The position numbers and the translations under genes are program-made. A stretch of 64,000 nt of DNA, from contig NOKP01000039.1 of the NCBI GenBank assembly GCA_002682825.1, positions 124,001 to 188,000 of the forward strand, written 5' to 3'. Position 1 is the first letter of the stretch, and every line of letters begins with the position of its first letter. The notes beneath the pieces were generated by a model that saw nothing but the letters and a program-made list of their open reading frames with translations, searched no databases and was not told where the DNA came from. Origin of the DNA: Neonectria sp. B-13 (Eukaryota; Ascomycota; Sordariomycetes; Hypocreales; Nectriaceae). Positions 50,971 to 60,349 of the stretch are shown here, in pieces.

Positions 50971-52070
50971 TCCTTTATTTTTTTTTATTTTTTATATAAA
51001 GTATTATAATTTATTTAGATATAATAGTCCTTAGTAGTATATACTTAAAGAAAGAGCTAAAGGTTAAATAGTATAAAAGAAAATAGAAAAAATAATAATA
51101 TAATAAGCTTAATACTTAAGCTTAAAATAATAATAACTTAAGAAGATAAAAGTTTCTACTATAAAGTTAAAATATAAGTTTTACTATCTTAATTAGCTAG
51201 AAAAGCTAGATCTTAGAAAAGCTAGATCTTAGAAAAGCTAAACCTTAAAAAGCTAGATCTTAAAAAAGGCTAAAATCCCTTAGGATAAAAGCTTAGCTTT
51301 TACACTTTCTAGATTATCTTTTTATATTCTATTTAACCTTTTATATAATATAAAAACTATATAACTAATTATATAAAATAACTATCTTTTAAATTATACT
51401 ATAGCCTAATAAGTTCTTACTAAGCTATACCTATAAGCTTTTATATAACTTATATAGCTTATTTTAAGTAGATTTAAGCTTTATTTCTAAGCTATAAATT
51501 ATAGTTTAAAAGTCTAATCTATAAGATATAAAAGAAATTAAAACTAATTAATACTTTAAGGCTAAAGAATTAGTCTAATTAGTAGTCTTTAGTTATTATA
51601 TCTTACTATAAGATAGAATCTAGCCTAATAGAGTAATAGCTTAGTAAATTATAATAGAATAAGTCTTTCTAGAGAGGCTAGCTTTAAAGCTAGAAAGGAA
51701 TAGTAATATTACTAATATAGAGAAAAGGTTTATTAATAGTCTAAAGTATAATAACTATATCTTATAGGTTATATAACTAATAAGTAATACTATACTAATT
51801 AATCTATAATTAAAGGAATAATATATTAAAAAGTAAGAGAATCCTAATCAGCTATAAAGCATAAAGGGATTTAGTAGAGAGAGTTCTAGGAAGTCTAATA
51901 ATTGTTCCTAGCATTAGTAGACTAATAATAGTAGAGGGGGTAAAAGTTAATAATTAGGTTTAAAATCCAAAGATCTATCCTTTTATTAAGCTTAAACAAA
52001 GGAAATATATAACTATTTAGTGCAATTATAGATAAGTAAAAACAGTAGTTTAAATAGTAGTTTTAATAGT
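50971..52070 (+). mobile_element. Repeat E, copy E9 with a 44-bp 5' extension
   Basis: The usual E start (TTAGATATAATAG) is at 51015 and the end (AATAGT) at 52070. The target duplication, however, lies outside 44 extra T-rich bases: ATTATATAAATTAT (50957-50970) and ATTATATAGATTAT (52071-52084), which differ by one G/A. The inserted unit is therefore longer at its 5' end than other copies. Confidence 0.8.
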
Positions 52071-52233
52071 ATTATATAGATTATATAAGAGCTTATATAT
52101 ATAGCTTAGTAAGAGCTTATTAGACTATAATACAATTTAAATAATAGTTATTTTATATAATTAATAGTATAATTATTATATTATATAAAAGATTAAATAG
52201 AATATAAAAAGCTTAAAAAGTATAAAGCTTTAT

Positions 52234-53225
52234 TTATAGTAATTTTAGCCTTAGTTAATATTATCTAATAGATTAAGATAATACAATAGATAATATATAG
52301 TAGTTAATACAGTAAGATACTATATCTAGTACTATTAATCCTAATAACTTAAATACAATAAGCTTTCCTAGTAATATGGTTTATATTAATATTATACCTT
52401 AAGTCTATTTTTATAACCTATCTAAGTCCCTTTTTTTAACCTTAATGTCTAATTCATAAAAAGCTTATTCTAAACTATAATATATATAAATAACTATCTC
52501 TTATTAAGCTAATAAGTCTAACTAGCCTTTTTCTCTCTTTCTTAATATACTATAATATAGCATAATATAACTATAATATATTCTACTTTTACTATTACTT
52601 ATTATATCTTATAACCTAATAGTAAGAAATAAAGCTATAAGGTATATAAAATAGAATACTATTACTCTTTAGATAGAAAGATTAAGTCTATTAAGTATAA
52701 GTAGTAGCTTTATTAGGCTAAAATCTATAATTTTAATAGCTTTAAGTTTAATTGTATAATAGTTAGTATTATCTAAATAGTATATTTAGTTATATTTAAT
52801 TACTATTTATTCTTAAATAATAAAGGTATTAAAGTTAATAATATTAGTTTTATTAGAAAGGAAAAGGAGTTTCTTAAAAAGCTTACTAAAAGATTAGAAG
52901 CTAGATTATACTAGGATAAAGCCATTATTAACAAATTAATTAAAGATAAATATATTCTATAGTTCTAAGAGCTGCTAGAGTGCATAAAGCTAGTACAAAT
53001 GGCCAGCTAATGCATTATAAAATCGAGGGGAAACATAAGGACTAACAAGGGTAAGATTATATACTAGGAATAGGGTTAAGGAAAAACTTAGACTGGATAG
53101 AAAAGGTAGATAGGTTTAGGTTAAATGCAAAAGTTAATAAAGAACTTTAAAACCAACTAGGCTTAAGACAAAGAAATCAATATGTAATATAGTAATTATT
53201 ATATATTAGGTTCTCTTATAGAAGG
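52234..53225 (+). mobile_element. Element F: diverged relative of repeat E
   Basis: 992-bp insertion in E7 with a perfect 14-bp duplication GTATAAAGCTTTAT (52220-52233 and 53226-53239). The ends do not match E. It lacks the 16-bp array. Its 3' part parallels E: GCAAAAGTTAATAAAG.., AAACCAACTAGGCTTAAG, AAGAAATCAATATG. A coding remnant shares EKEFLKKL and QCI-x2-RGN blocks with E (about 52862-53035). Function unknown. Confidence 0.72.
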
Positions 53226-53499
53226 GTATAAAGCTTTATAAGCTAGGCTTTTATTCTAAAAAGTTTTAGCTTTTTTTAAGATTTAGCTTTTCTAAGGTTT
53301 AGCTTTTCTAAGATCTAGCTTTTCTAAGATCTAGCTTTTCTAGCTAATTAGAGTAATAAAACTTATATCTTAACTTTATAATAAAAACTTTTATCTTCTT
53401 AAGTTATTATTACCTTAAGCTTAAGTATTAAGCTTATTATATTATTATTTTTTCTATTTTCTTTTATACTATTTAATCTTTAGCCTCTTTTCTAAGTAT

Positions 53500-54580
53500 T
53501 TAGATATAATAGTCCTTAGTAGTATATACCTAGAGAAGGGGCTAAAGATTAAATAGTATAAAAGAAAATAGAAAAAACAATAGTATAATAGGCTTAATAC
53601 TTAAGCCTAAGGCAATAATAACTTAAGGAGATAAAAGTTTCTACTATAAAGTTAAGGTATAAGTTTTACTACCCTAATCAGCTAGAAAAGCTAGATTTTA
53701 AAAAAGCTAGATCTTAGAAAAGCTAGACCTTAGAAAAGCTAAATCTTAGAAAAGACTAAAACCCCTTAGAATAAAAGCCCAGCCTTTATACTTTTTAGGT
53801 TACCCTTTTATATTCTATTTAACCTTCTATATAATATAAAGACTATATAACTAATTATATAAAATAACTACTTCCTTCTAAATTATACTATAGTCTAATA
53901 AGCCCTTACTAAGCTATACCTATAGGCTCTTATATAATCTATATAGCCTATTTTAAGTAGATTTAAGCCTTATTTCTAAGCTATAAATTATAGTTTAAAA
54001 GTCTAACCTATAAAATATAAAAGAGATTAAAACTAATTAATACCCTAAGACTAAGGAATTAGTCTAATTAATAGTCTTTAATTATTATATCCTACTATAA
54101 GATAGAATCTAGCTTAATAGAGTAATAGCCTAATAGATTATAATAGAATAAGTCTTTCTAAAGAGGCTAGCTTTAAAGCTAGAAAGGAATAGTAATACTA
54201 CTAATATAGAAAAGAGGTTTATTAATAGTCTAAAGCATAATAACTATATCTCATAGATTATATAGCTAATAAGCAATACTATAATAACCAACCTACAATT
54301 AAAGGAGTAATACATTAGAAAGCAAGAGAATCCTATGATCATCTTTAACATTAGTTATGAAGCTGTATAGAGGGATTTGGCGGAGGGAGTTAGAAGCCTA
54401 ATGGTTGTTCCTAGTGTCAGCGGACTGATAGTGGCTGTTATAGAAGGGGTAAAAGTTAATAATTAGGTTTAAAATCCAAAGATCTATCCCTCTATTAAGC
54501 TTAAGCAAAGGAAACATATGACTGTTTAGTGCAATCATAGATAAGTAGAAACAGTAGTTCAAATAGTAGTTTCAATAGTA
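53500..54580 (+). mobile_element. Repeat E, copy E12 (nested in E7)
   Basis: Full-length plus-strand copy, TTAGATATAATAG to CAATAGTA. The 13-bp duplication is CTTTTCTAAGTAT (53487-53499) and CTTCTCTAAGTAT (54581-54593), one C/T difference. The insertion point lies within the 5' tip of E7. Confidence 0.88.
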
Positions 54581-54766
54581 CTTCTCTAAGTATATACTAC
54601 TAAGAACTATTATATTTAAATTATAGTTTAATAAGCTTTTACTAAGCTATATATATAAGCTTTTATATAATATATATAATAAATTTAAAAAATATTTAAG
54701 TTTTATTTTTATATTATAAATTATAACTTAAAAGTCTAATCTAAAGTATATAAAATAGCTTATAAT

Positions 54767-55478
54767 TATAAGGGTTAGCATAGTATAACTAACCTTACAA
54801 TAGACCAATCCAACTATTAGACCAAAAAGATTAACCAATCCTAGTAAGCTGTATTACTAGACTGCACTATACAATAGATTATAAAGAGTCAGGACCTTGC
54901 AGCACACACAGCGGCAAGCCCTACGGCGAGCCTGCGGCTCCAGCCAGGCCCACAGCCAGCTCTTTACAATTATCCTCCCCTTCCAATCAGCACATCCCAA
55001 GCTGACTGTAACCAACTGTACAGGTAACCAGTACCACTACAGCCCAGCAGCCCATACCTACGCAGTGATTGGAGGGCTTGGCCAGTCTCCAGCCAATTGA
55101 GGTAACCACTATTGTCAACCCCCAGGGCCCCAGCTATAGCTGTCGGCTACAGCAGGGGGTATGCCCCTATGAGCCAGCAGCCTATCATAGTCATAAGGAT
55201 CTTTTCTATGGTCAAGCCTACAGCTCGAACGCACAACCTTCCGCACAGCTACTAACCCAACGCATACTAGGATAATTGTAAGGGTTAGCATAGTATAACT
55301 AACCTTACAATAGACCAATCCAGCCATTAGGCCAAAAAGATCAACCAATCCTAGTAAGCTGCATTACTGGACTGCACTATACAATAGATTATAAAGAGTT
55401 AGGACCTTATAGTACACACAGCAGCAAGTCCTACAGTAAGCCTACAGCTCCAGCTGGGCCCACAGCCAGCTCTTTACA
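54767..55478 (-). mobile_element. TRIM-B: small LTR element, 202-bp LTRs
   Basis: LTRs at 54767-54968 and 55277-55478 (202 bp each), a 308-bp internal part, and a perfect 5-bp duplication ATAAT (54762-54766 and 55479-55483). On the minus strand the purine tract GGAAGGGGAGGATAAT directly precedes the LTR at 54968. The internal part keeps high GC and a GTTCGAGC B-box-like site (rc, about 55223-55230). No protein domain is recognised in it; short open frames in it look incidental. Much less RIP-mutated than TRIM-1/2. Inserted in E16. Confidence 0.88.
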
Positions 55479-56193
55479 ATAATTAAGTATTTTAAACTTA
55501 AGAAATTAGTTTAATTAATAATCTTTAATTATAATATTCTATTATAAAATAAAATAAAATTTAATATAATAATAACTTAATAAACTATAATAGAATAGTT
55601 TTTTCTAAAGAAACTAGCTAAAAAGCTAAAAAGAAATAATAATATTACTAATATAAAGAAAAAGTTTCTTAAAAAGCTATATAATTTTATTTATATCTTA
55701 TAAATTATATAATTAATAAATAATATATAAAGAGCTAGCTATAGGCCTAACTAAAGCTATAAGCTTACTATAAGGCTTACTACTATATACTATAAAGTCC
55801 TAACTCTTTATAACCTATTATATAATATAATCTAATAATATAACTTATTAGGATTAGTTAATCTTTTTAGCCTAATAGCTAGATTAGTCTATTATAAGGT
55901 TAATTATACTATACTAACTCTTATAATTATCCTAGTATACATTAGGTTAGTAGCTATATAGAAGGTTATACATTTAAGCTATAGGCTTAACCATAGAAAA
56001 GATCCTTATAATTACAATAGGCTACTAGCTTATAAGGGCCTACCCTTACTATAGCTAACAGCTACAGCTAGGGCCCTAGGGGTTAACAATAGTAGTTACC
56101 TTAATTGGCTGAAGACTGGCCAAGCCCTCCAATCACTGTATAAGCACAGGCTGCTAGGCTATAGCAGCACTAGTTACCCGCACAGTTGATTAC

Positions 56194-56666
56194 TTTGAAC
56201 AAGGTCAATTGCTAGATAATGTGTGCTCCTAATACAAGGGGGTTCCAAACCACCACTAACCACTATCCGGAGGCCCTTCAAACCCGATCCTGTCCCAATC
56301 CGGCTTAGTTTGCCTCTCTAACATCTCCCAGGGGGTGACTAAACACCGAGGAAACCCCTTTTTTGCAAGGAGAGAAAACCCCGCGCCCCTAATTGGTCCT
56401 ATTGCTAGGCCCAGACAGGCAACTCAAACTCATTAGCGAATCAACAATGAGTAAACAATTCCGGTGTAACGGCACGCCACTGCCAGGCCGGTTGGTTTTC
56501 TACAGCCACGTGATACGGTGTCACATGACTGCTTGGACCGGTCCCTATTGACCCAAGGGGGGGGGTTCCTTCCTACTAGTAGGAAGGTTGATTCCGGCTG
56601 GGTTCGAACCAACGACCCCTCGCTTGCGCGGGGGGATTCCAAGCGTGTAACCACTACGCCACGGAA
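56194..56666 (-). mobile_element. tRNA-derived SINE, 473 bp, nearly unmutated
   Basis: Flanked by a perfect 16-bp duplication CCGCACAGTTGATTAC (56178-56193 and 56667-56682). On the minus strand it begins TTCCGTGGCGTAGTGGTTA, a tRNA-like head. It has an exact pol III A box TGGCGTAGTGG (56651-56661) and B box GGTTCGAACCC (56600-56610), 40 bases apart, then a tRNA-unrelated body. A 20-bp perfect palindrome lies at 56568-56587. It shows almost none of the TpA excess of its surroundings. Mobilisation would depend on a LINE in trans. Confidence 0.92.
56590..56666 (-). other. tRNA-like head of the SINE
   Basis: About 77 bases able to form a tRNA-like outline: TTCCG pairs with CGGAA near the end, and the T-arm holds GGTTCGAACCC. 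The acceptor stem is only partly paired and the anticodon arm is distorted by a run of C. It is therefore an internal pol III promoter rather than a working tRNA gene. Confidence 0.8.
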
Positions 56667-57189
56667 CCGCACAGTTGATTACAGTCAGCTCAGGACGCAC
56701 TGATTGGAAGGGGGGGATAATTGTAAAGAGCTGGCCGTGGGCCCGGCTGGAGCTGTAGGCTCGCTGTAGGGCTTGCTACTGTATGCTGTAAGGTCCCAAC
56801 TCTTTATAACCTATTGTATAGTATGGTCCAGTAATATAGCTTACTAGGATTGGTTGATCTTTTTAGTCTAATGGCTGGATTGGTCTATTGTAAGGTTAGT
56901 TATACTATACTAACCCTTATATAATATTATTCTAATTAATCTATAGCTAAAGAAATAATATATTGGAAACTAAAGGAATCTTATTATAATTATTTTTAAT
57001 ATTAATTATAAAGCTATATAGAGGGATTTAATAGAAAGAGTTCTAGGAAGCTAAAGAGAGTAAAAGTTAATAATTAGGTTTAAAATCTAAAGATCTATCC
57101 TTCTATTAAGCTTAAGCAAAAGAAATATATAATTTAATATAATTATAGATAAGTAGAAATAGTAATTTAAATAGTAGTTTTAATAGTAC

Positions 57190-57283
57190 TATATAGGTTA
57201 TATAAGAGCCTATAGATATAACTTAATAAGAGCTTATTAGACTATAGTATAATTTAGAAAGTTATTTTATATAATTAATTATA
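57190..57283 (-). repeat. Truncated E fragment at the edge of the AT-rich block
   Basis: Matches the middle of a minus-strand E copy (GGTTATATAAGAGCC.. to ..TATATAATTAATTAT) and stops without an element end. It is the last repeat before gene DNA. Confidence 0.7.
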
Positions 57284-57608
57284 AACTCTAATGATTAATA
57301 AGTATTATTATACTATATGTTTAAACTAAGTGATTTAATTAATATAATAGGAAAATGGTTTAGAATAGGAATGGTCTGAATGTGGGGGGGGGGGGGGGTG
57401 CCGTTTTTCCTAGTTGGGTCGTAGTGCCATATCATGTTTGCATGCGCAGTAAACCCCACATTCACCGCCTTTGTGCCAAGCCCGGCAGAATAGCTTAGGC
57501 CCAATCTTTTTTCCACTCAAGACCAGAGGAAAAAAAAAAAGTCAATCTACAGTCGCAGTTGGTGTAGCTACATTTTGTTGGCGTAGCATCTTGTCGAATT
57601 CACCTCCA
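57284..57608 (+). promoter_or_regulatory. Boundary of the AT-rich block and ERB1 upstream region
   Basis: Composition changes from RIP-type to normal near 57340-57400. A run of 15 G lies at 57384-57398 and a run of 11 A at 57530-57540. The pyrimidine-rich stretch and the ERB1 start follow. An in-frame ATG at 57471 would add 46 residues, but that extension crosses the homopolymer A run and does not look like ERB1. I see no clear TATA box. Confidence 0.5.
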
Positions 57609-59944
57609 ATGGCGCCACTCGTGTCCTCCCGCAAACGGAAAGGCCTCTCAGAGGTGGTCGTTCCTGAAGACGATCTTGCGGATATTGAGCTCGACGGCGT
57701 GTTGTCTCAGAGCGACGATGAATCTGGACCTGAGGGCAGTGAACTGGAGGACGAAATTGCCGACGACTCTACACAAGAGGACGATGAGGACGAAGACGAG
57801 GACGAGGATGAAGATGCGCATAGCCAGGATGGCCTGTCAGAGAACGGCGGCGGACATTGGGATACTCGAGACGTCAACGACGAGGCTGATGAGCCTAATT
57901 ATCGTGTCGTCACAGATGCCAATGGCCGGGAGCGATACGAGTATGCTGAGGTAGATCCCGTCTACGACAGCGACGACTCAGATGCCCAAGGGCCGGTCAA
58001 CACCATCGGAGACATCCCTCTGTCCTTCTACGACTCGTACCCGCACATTGGCTACGATATCAACGGCAAGAAAATCATGCGGCCGGCCACTGGCGAGGCT
58101 CTGGATGCCCTACTCGACAGCATCGAGATTCCCAAGGGATGGACTGGCCTGACTGACCCGGAAACTGGAAAGCCGTTGAACCTCAGCCAGGATGAACTAG
58201 AGCTCCTGCGCCGTCTTCAAATGGCCGAGGTCCCAGAGGAGGGCTACGATCAATACGCAGTAAGTCGCGCTCACGATCTGACATAAAGCAAACAAGCACA
58301 CTAACTTGCTTTCAGGACATGGTGCCATACTTCACCAGTATTGAGGAGAAGATGCCACTCAGCGCAGCCCCGGAGCCCAAACGGCGATTCGTGCCCTCCA
58401 AGCACGAGGCCAAACGAGTAGCGAAGATGGTTCGCGCAATCAAGGAGGGGAGGATATTGCCGTACAAGCCGCGCGAGGAACGGCAACGAGAGGAGGATGA
58501 GAAGGAAGACACCTACTACGACGTCTGGGCCAACGAGGAACCTCAAGAGCCTCACGTTATGAACATCCCAGCCCCCAAGCTCGCCCCTCCTGGCTACGAC
58601 CTGAGCTATAACCCCCCACCTGAGTATTTACCGACAGAGGAGGAGAAGGAAGCCTGGAAGAACATGGAGCCAGAAGAACGGGAGAAGGAATATCTTCCTG
58701 CCAAGTTTGATTCCCTCCGCAAAGTGCCCGGCTACGGGGAATTTGTCAAGGAGCGATTCGAGAGATGCCTGGACCTCTATCTGGCCCCCCGAGTGCGAAA
58801 GAACCGGCTCAACATCGATCCGAACTCGCTTCTGCCAAAACTGCCCCGCCCAGAAGACCTCAAGCCATTCCCTACACTGGGTCAGACAATATTCCGCGGT
58901 CATGAGGGCCGTGTTCGGACGGTCGCATTTAGTCCTGACGGAGAATGGGTGGCTTCTGGAGGCGATGATGGGACTGTCCGCGTCTGGGGACTGAATGGCC
59001 ACCAGGAATGGACTGTCAAACTCAGCAGCGAAGAGCCAGTCAACATGGTCCGATGGAGACCCAACAAGGAAACTTTTATTCTGGCAGCGGCTGTGGGCGA
59101 GGATCTCTTCTTCATGATCCCATCTTTTGCCAGCGATGCTGCGGAAAAGGCTAGCCGAGAAGCCCTTGATGCTGGCTTTGGATACGCGACCAACGGCGCT
59201 CAACCTGCCAACACCGGGGCTTCCAAAAAGGAACCTCCTGCGAAGTGGTCGAGACCGGGAACCAAGCTGGAGGAAGCGGGCGTCCTCTTGAAGGCCACCG
59301 TCCGGTCTGTCATCAAAGTCATCAGCTGGCATAGGCGCGGCGATTTCCTTTGCTCGGTCTCGCCGACTGGACAACGGAGCTCCGTTGCTATCCACACTCT
59401 CTCCAAGCACCTGAGTCAAATTCCCTTCCGGCGTCTGCCTGGCCTGGCCCAGACGGCTCAGTTCCACCCGTCGAGACCGCTCTTCTTTGTTGCGACCCAA
59501 CGTATGATTCGATGCTACGACCTGCAGAGGCAGGAGCTTGTGAAGGCGATCCAGCCTGGTGCCCGCTGGATATCGTCTTTCGACGTGCATCCTGGCGGTG
59601 ACAATCTCATCGTGGGCTCCTACGACCGAAGATTGCTCTGGCACGACCTCGACCTATCATCCCGCCCGTACAAAACAATGAGATTCCACGCAGAGGCCAT
59701 CAGAGCTGTTAAGTACCATCGAAGCTTGCCACTCTTTGCAGATGCCAGCGACGACGGAACTCTCCAAATTTTCCACGGCAAGGTCGTTAGTGACTTGATG
59801 GAGAACGCCACCATCGTCCCGGTTAAGATGCTGAGGGGACACAAGGTGGTCAACAAACTGGGAGTCCTCGATGTTGACTGGCACCCAAAGCAGGCATGGT
59901 GCATTAGTGCCGGCGCGGATGGAACTTGCAGGCTGTGGGCATAA
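57609..59944 (+). CDS. erb1: Ribosome biogenesis protein ERB1 (BOP1 family)
   Basis: Two exons, 57609-58259 and 58316-59944, joined across a 56-bp intron (58260-58315; GTAAGT donor, CTAAC branch site, TTCAG acceptor), give 759 residues, in the family range. ERB1 is a nucleolar pre-60S factor. With Nop7/Pes1 and Ytm1/WDR12 it forms the PeBoW complex needed for 27S pre-rRNA processing. Visible parts: basic start [11 protein letters not shown]; an acidic Asp/Glu run (about 45-70); the BOP1 N-terminal domain from about residue 131 ([15 protein letters not shown]), running through [23 protein letters not shown] and PSKHEAKR; then a WD40 propeller from about residue 411 ([18 protein letters not shown]) to the last residues ([10 protein letters not shown]). 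I chose the start at 57609 because it gives the family-like N-terminus. It converges on the next gene. Intact, with no RIP despite lying next to the mutated block. Confidence 0.96.
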
Positions 59945-60349
59945 GGAATGGGGTTGCAGCTCTGAGAGTGGTAACTGGACTGCGTTCAAGCTTCAAGGCA
60001 AGGGTACAGGACATGGCGTTAGGATTCATAGAAAAAAAAAAGTCACACATTACATCACATCAAGCCCTCAGGTTTTGAGTGGTATGTTTCACTTACCATA
60101 CCTGTAAGGAGTAGGCTTTGCGAAAGAATTACATCACAAAACGATTGAAATATCCACACGTACGAGTCAACTCGTAATTTAATTTCATGAAATCTCTGGT
60201 ATGGGCCACCACAACACAACATTAGTCGAAAACGAAAGTCAGCGTATTGGCAAAACCCCCCCTGCCTGTTCCGTCCATTTTAATCAATTGCAAAGCTCTT
60301 TTATGTGCGCGCCCTGTACCAACCGCCCCAAGATGTAAGGAACACATCT
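59945..60349. other. Convergent 3' intergenic region
   Basis: 405 bp between the stop codons of ERB1 (+) and the Ish1-like gene (-). It should hold both 3' untranslated regions. An A run lies near 60031-60040. No gene or repeat was recognised. Confidence 0.6.

Larger units (their letters stand above)
49283..54619 (-). mobile_element. Repeat E, copy E7 (inserted in E16; host of E8, E9, F, E12)
   Basis: Minus-strand copy. The 3' end is at 49283 and the 5' end (rc) at 54619, with a perfect 13-bp duplication ATTATAGTTTAAT at 49270-49282 and 54620-54632. Once the four insertions and one copy of each target duplication are removed, the element is continuous. Confidence 0.88.
55726..56921 (+). mobile_element. 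TRIM-C: small LTR element, 200-bp LTRs, carrying a SINE
   Basis: LTRs at 55726-55925 and 56722-56921 (200 bp each) and a perfect 5-bp duplication TAATA (55721-55725 and 56922-56926). The purine tract GGAAGGGGGGGATAAT (56706-56721) abuts the 3' LTR. Without the 489-bp SINE plus duplication it is ~707 bp, matching TRIM-B. The 5' LTR is RIP-mutated and the 3' LTR almost intact. Same family as TRIM-B in the opposite orientation. Confidence 0.9.
48946..57189 (+). mobile_element. Repeat E, copy E16 (5'-truncated outer host)
   Basis: Plus-strand E copy lacking its first ~45 bp (starts TTAAAGGTTAAATAG). It is collinear in four pieces: 48946-49282, 54633-54766, 55484-55725 and 56927-57189, ending TTTTAATAGTA. 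E7, TRIM-B and TRIM-C are inserted in it. It is the most RIP-degraded copy of this nest, as expected of the oldest host. Confidence 0.8.

Noticed and set aside
54897..55348. Short overlapping open frames of 67-77 codons
   Set aside because: They lie in LTR and internal DNA of TRIM-B, overlap on both strands and show no domain.
56590..56666. A genuine tRNA gene
   Set aside because: The acceptor stem is only partly paired, the anticodon arm is distorted, and the segment is the head of a 473-bp unit with a 16-bp target duplication, so it is a SINE promoter.
57471..57608. Upstream in-frame ATG adding 46 residues to ERB1
   Set aside because: The extension crosses an 11-A run and does not resemble the family. 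The [11 protein letters not shown] start is typical.
58628..59644. 338-codon open frame on the minus strand
   Set aside because: It is wholly antisense to the ERB1 exon, whose WD40 coding is clear. It is a shadow of GC-rich codon use.
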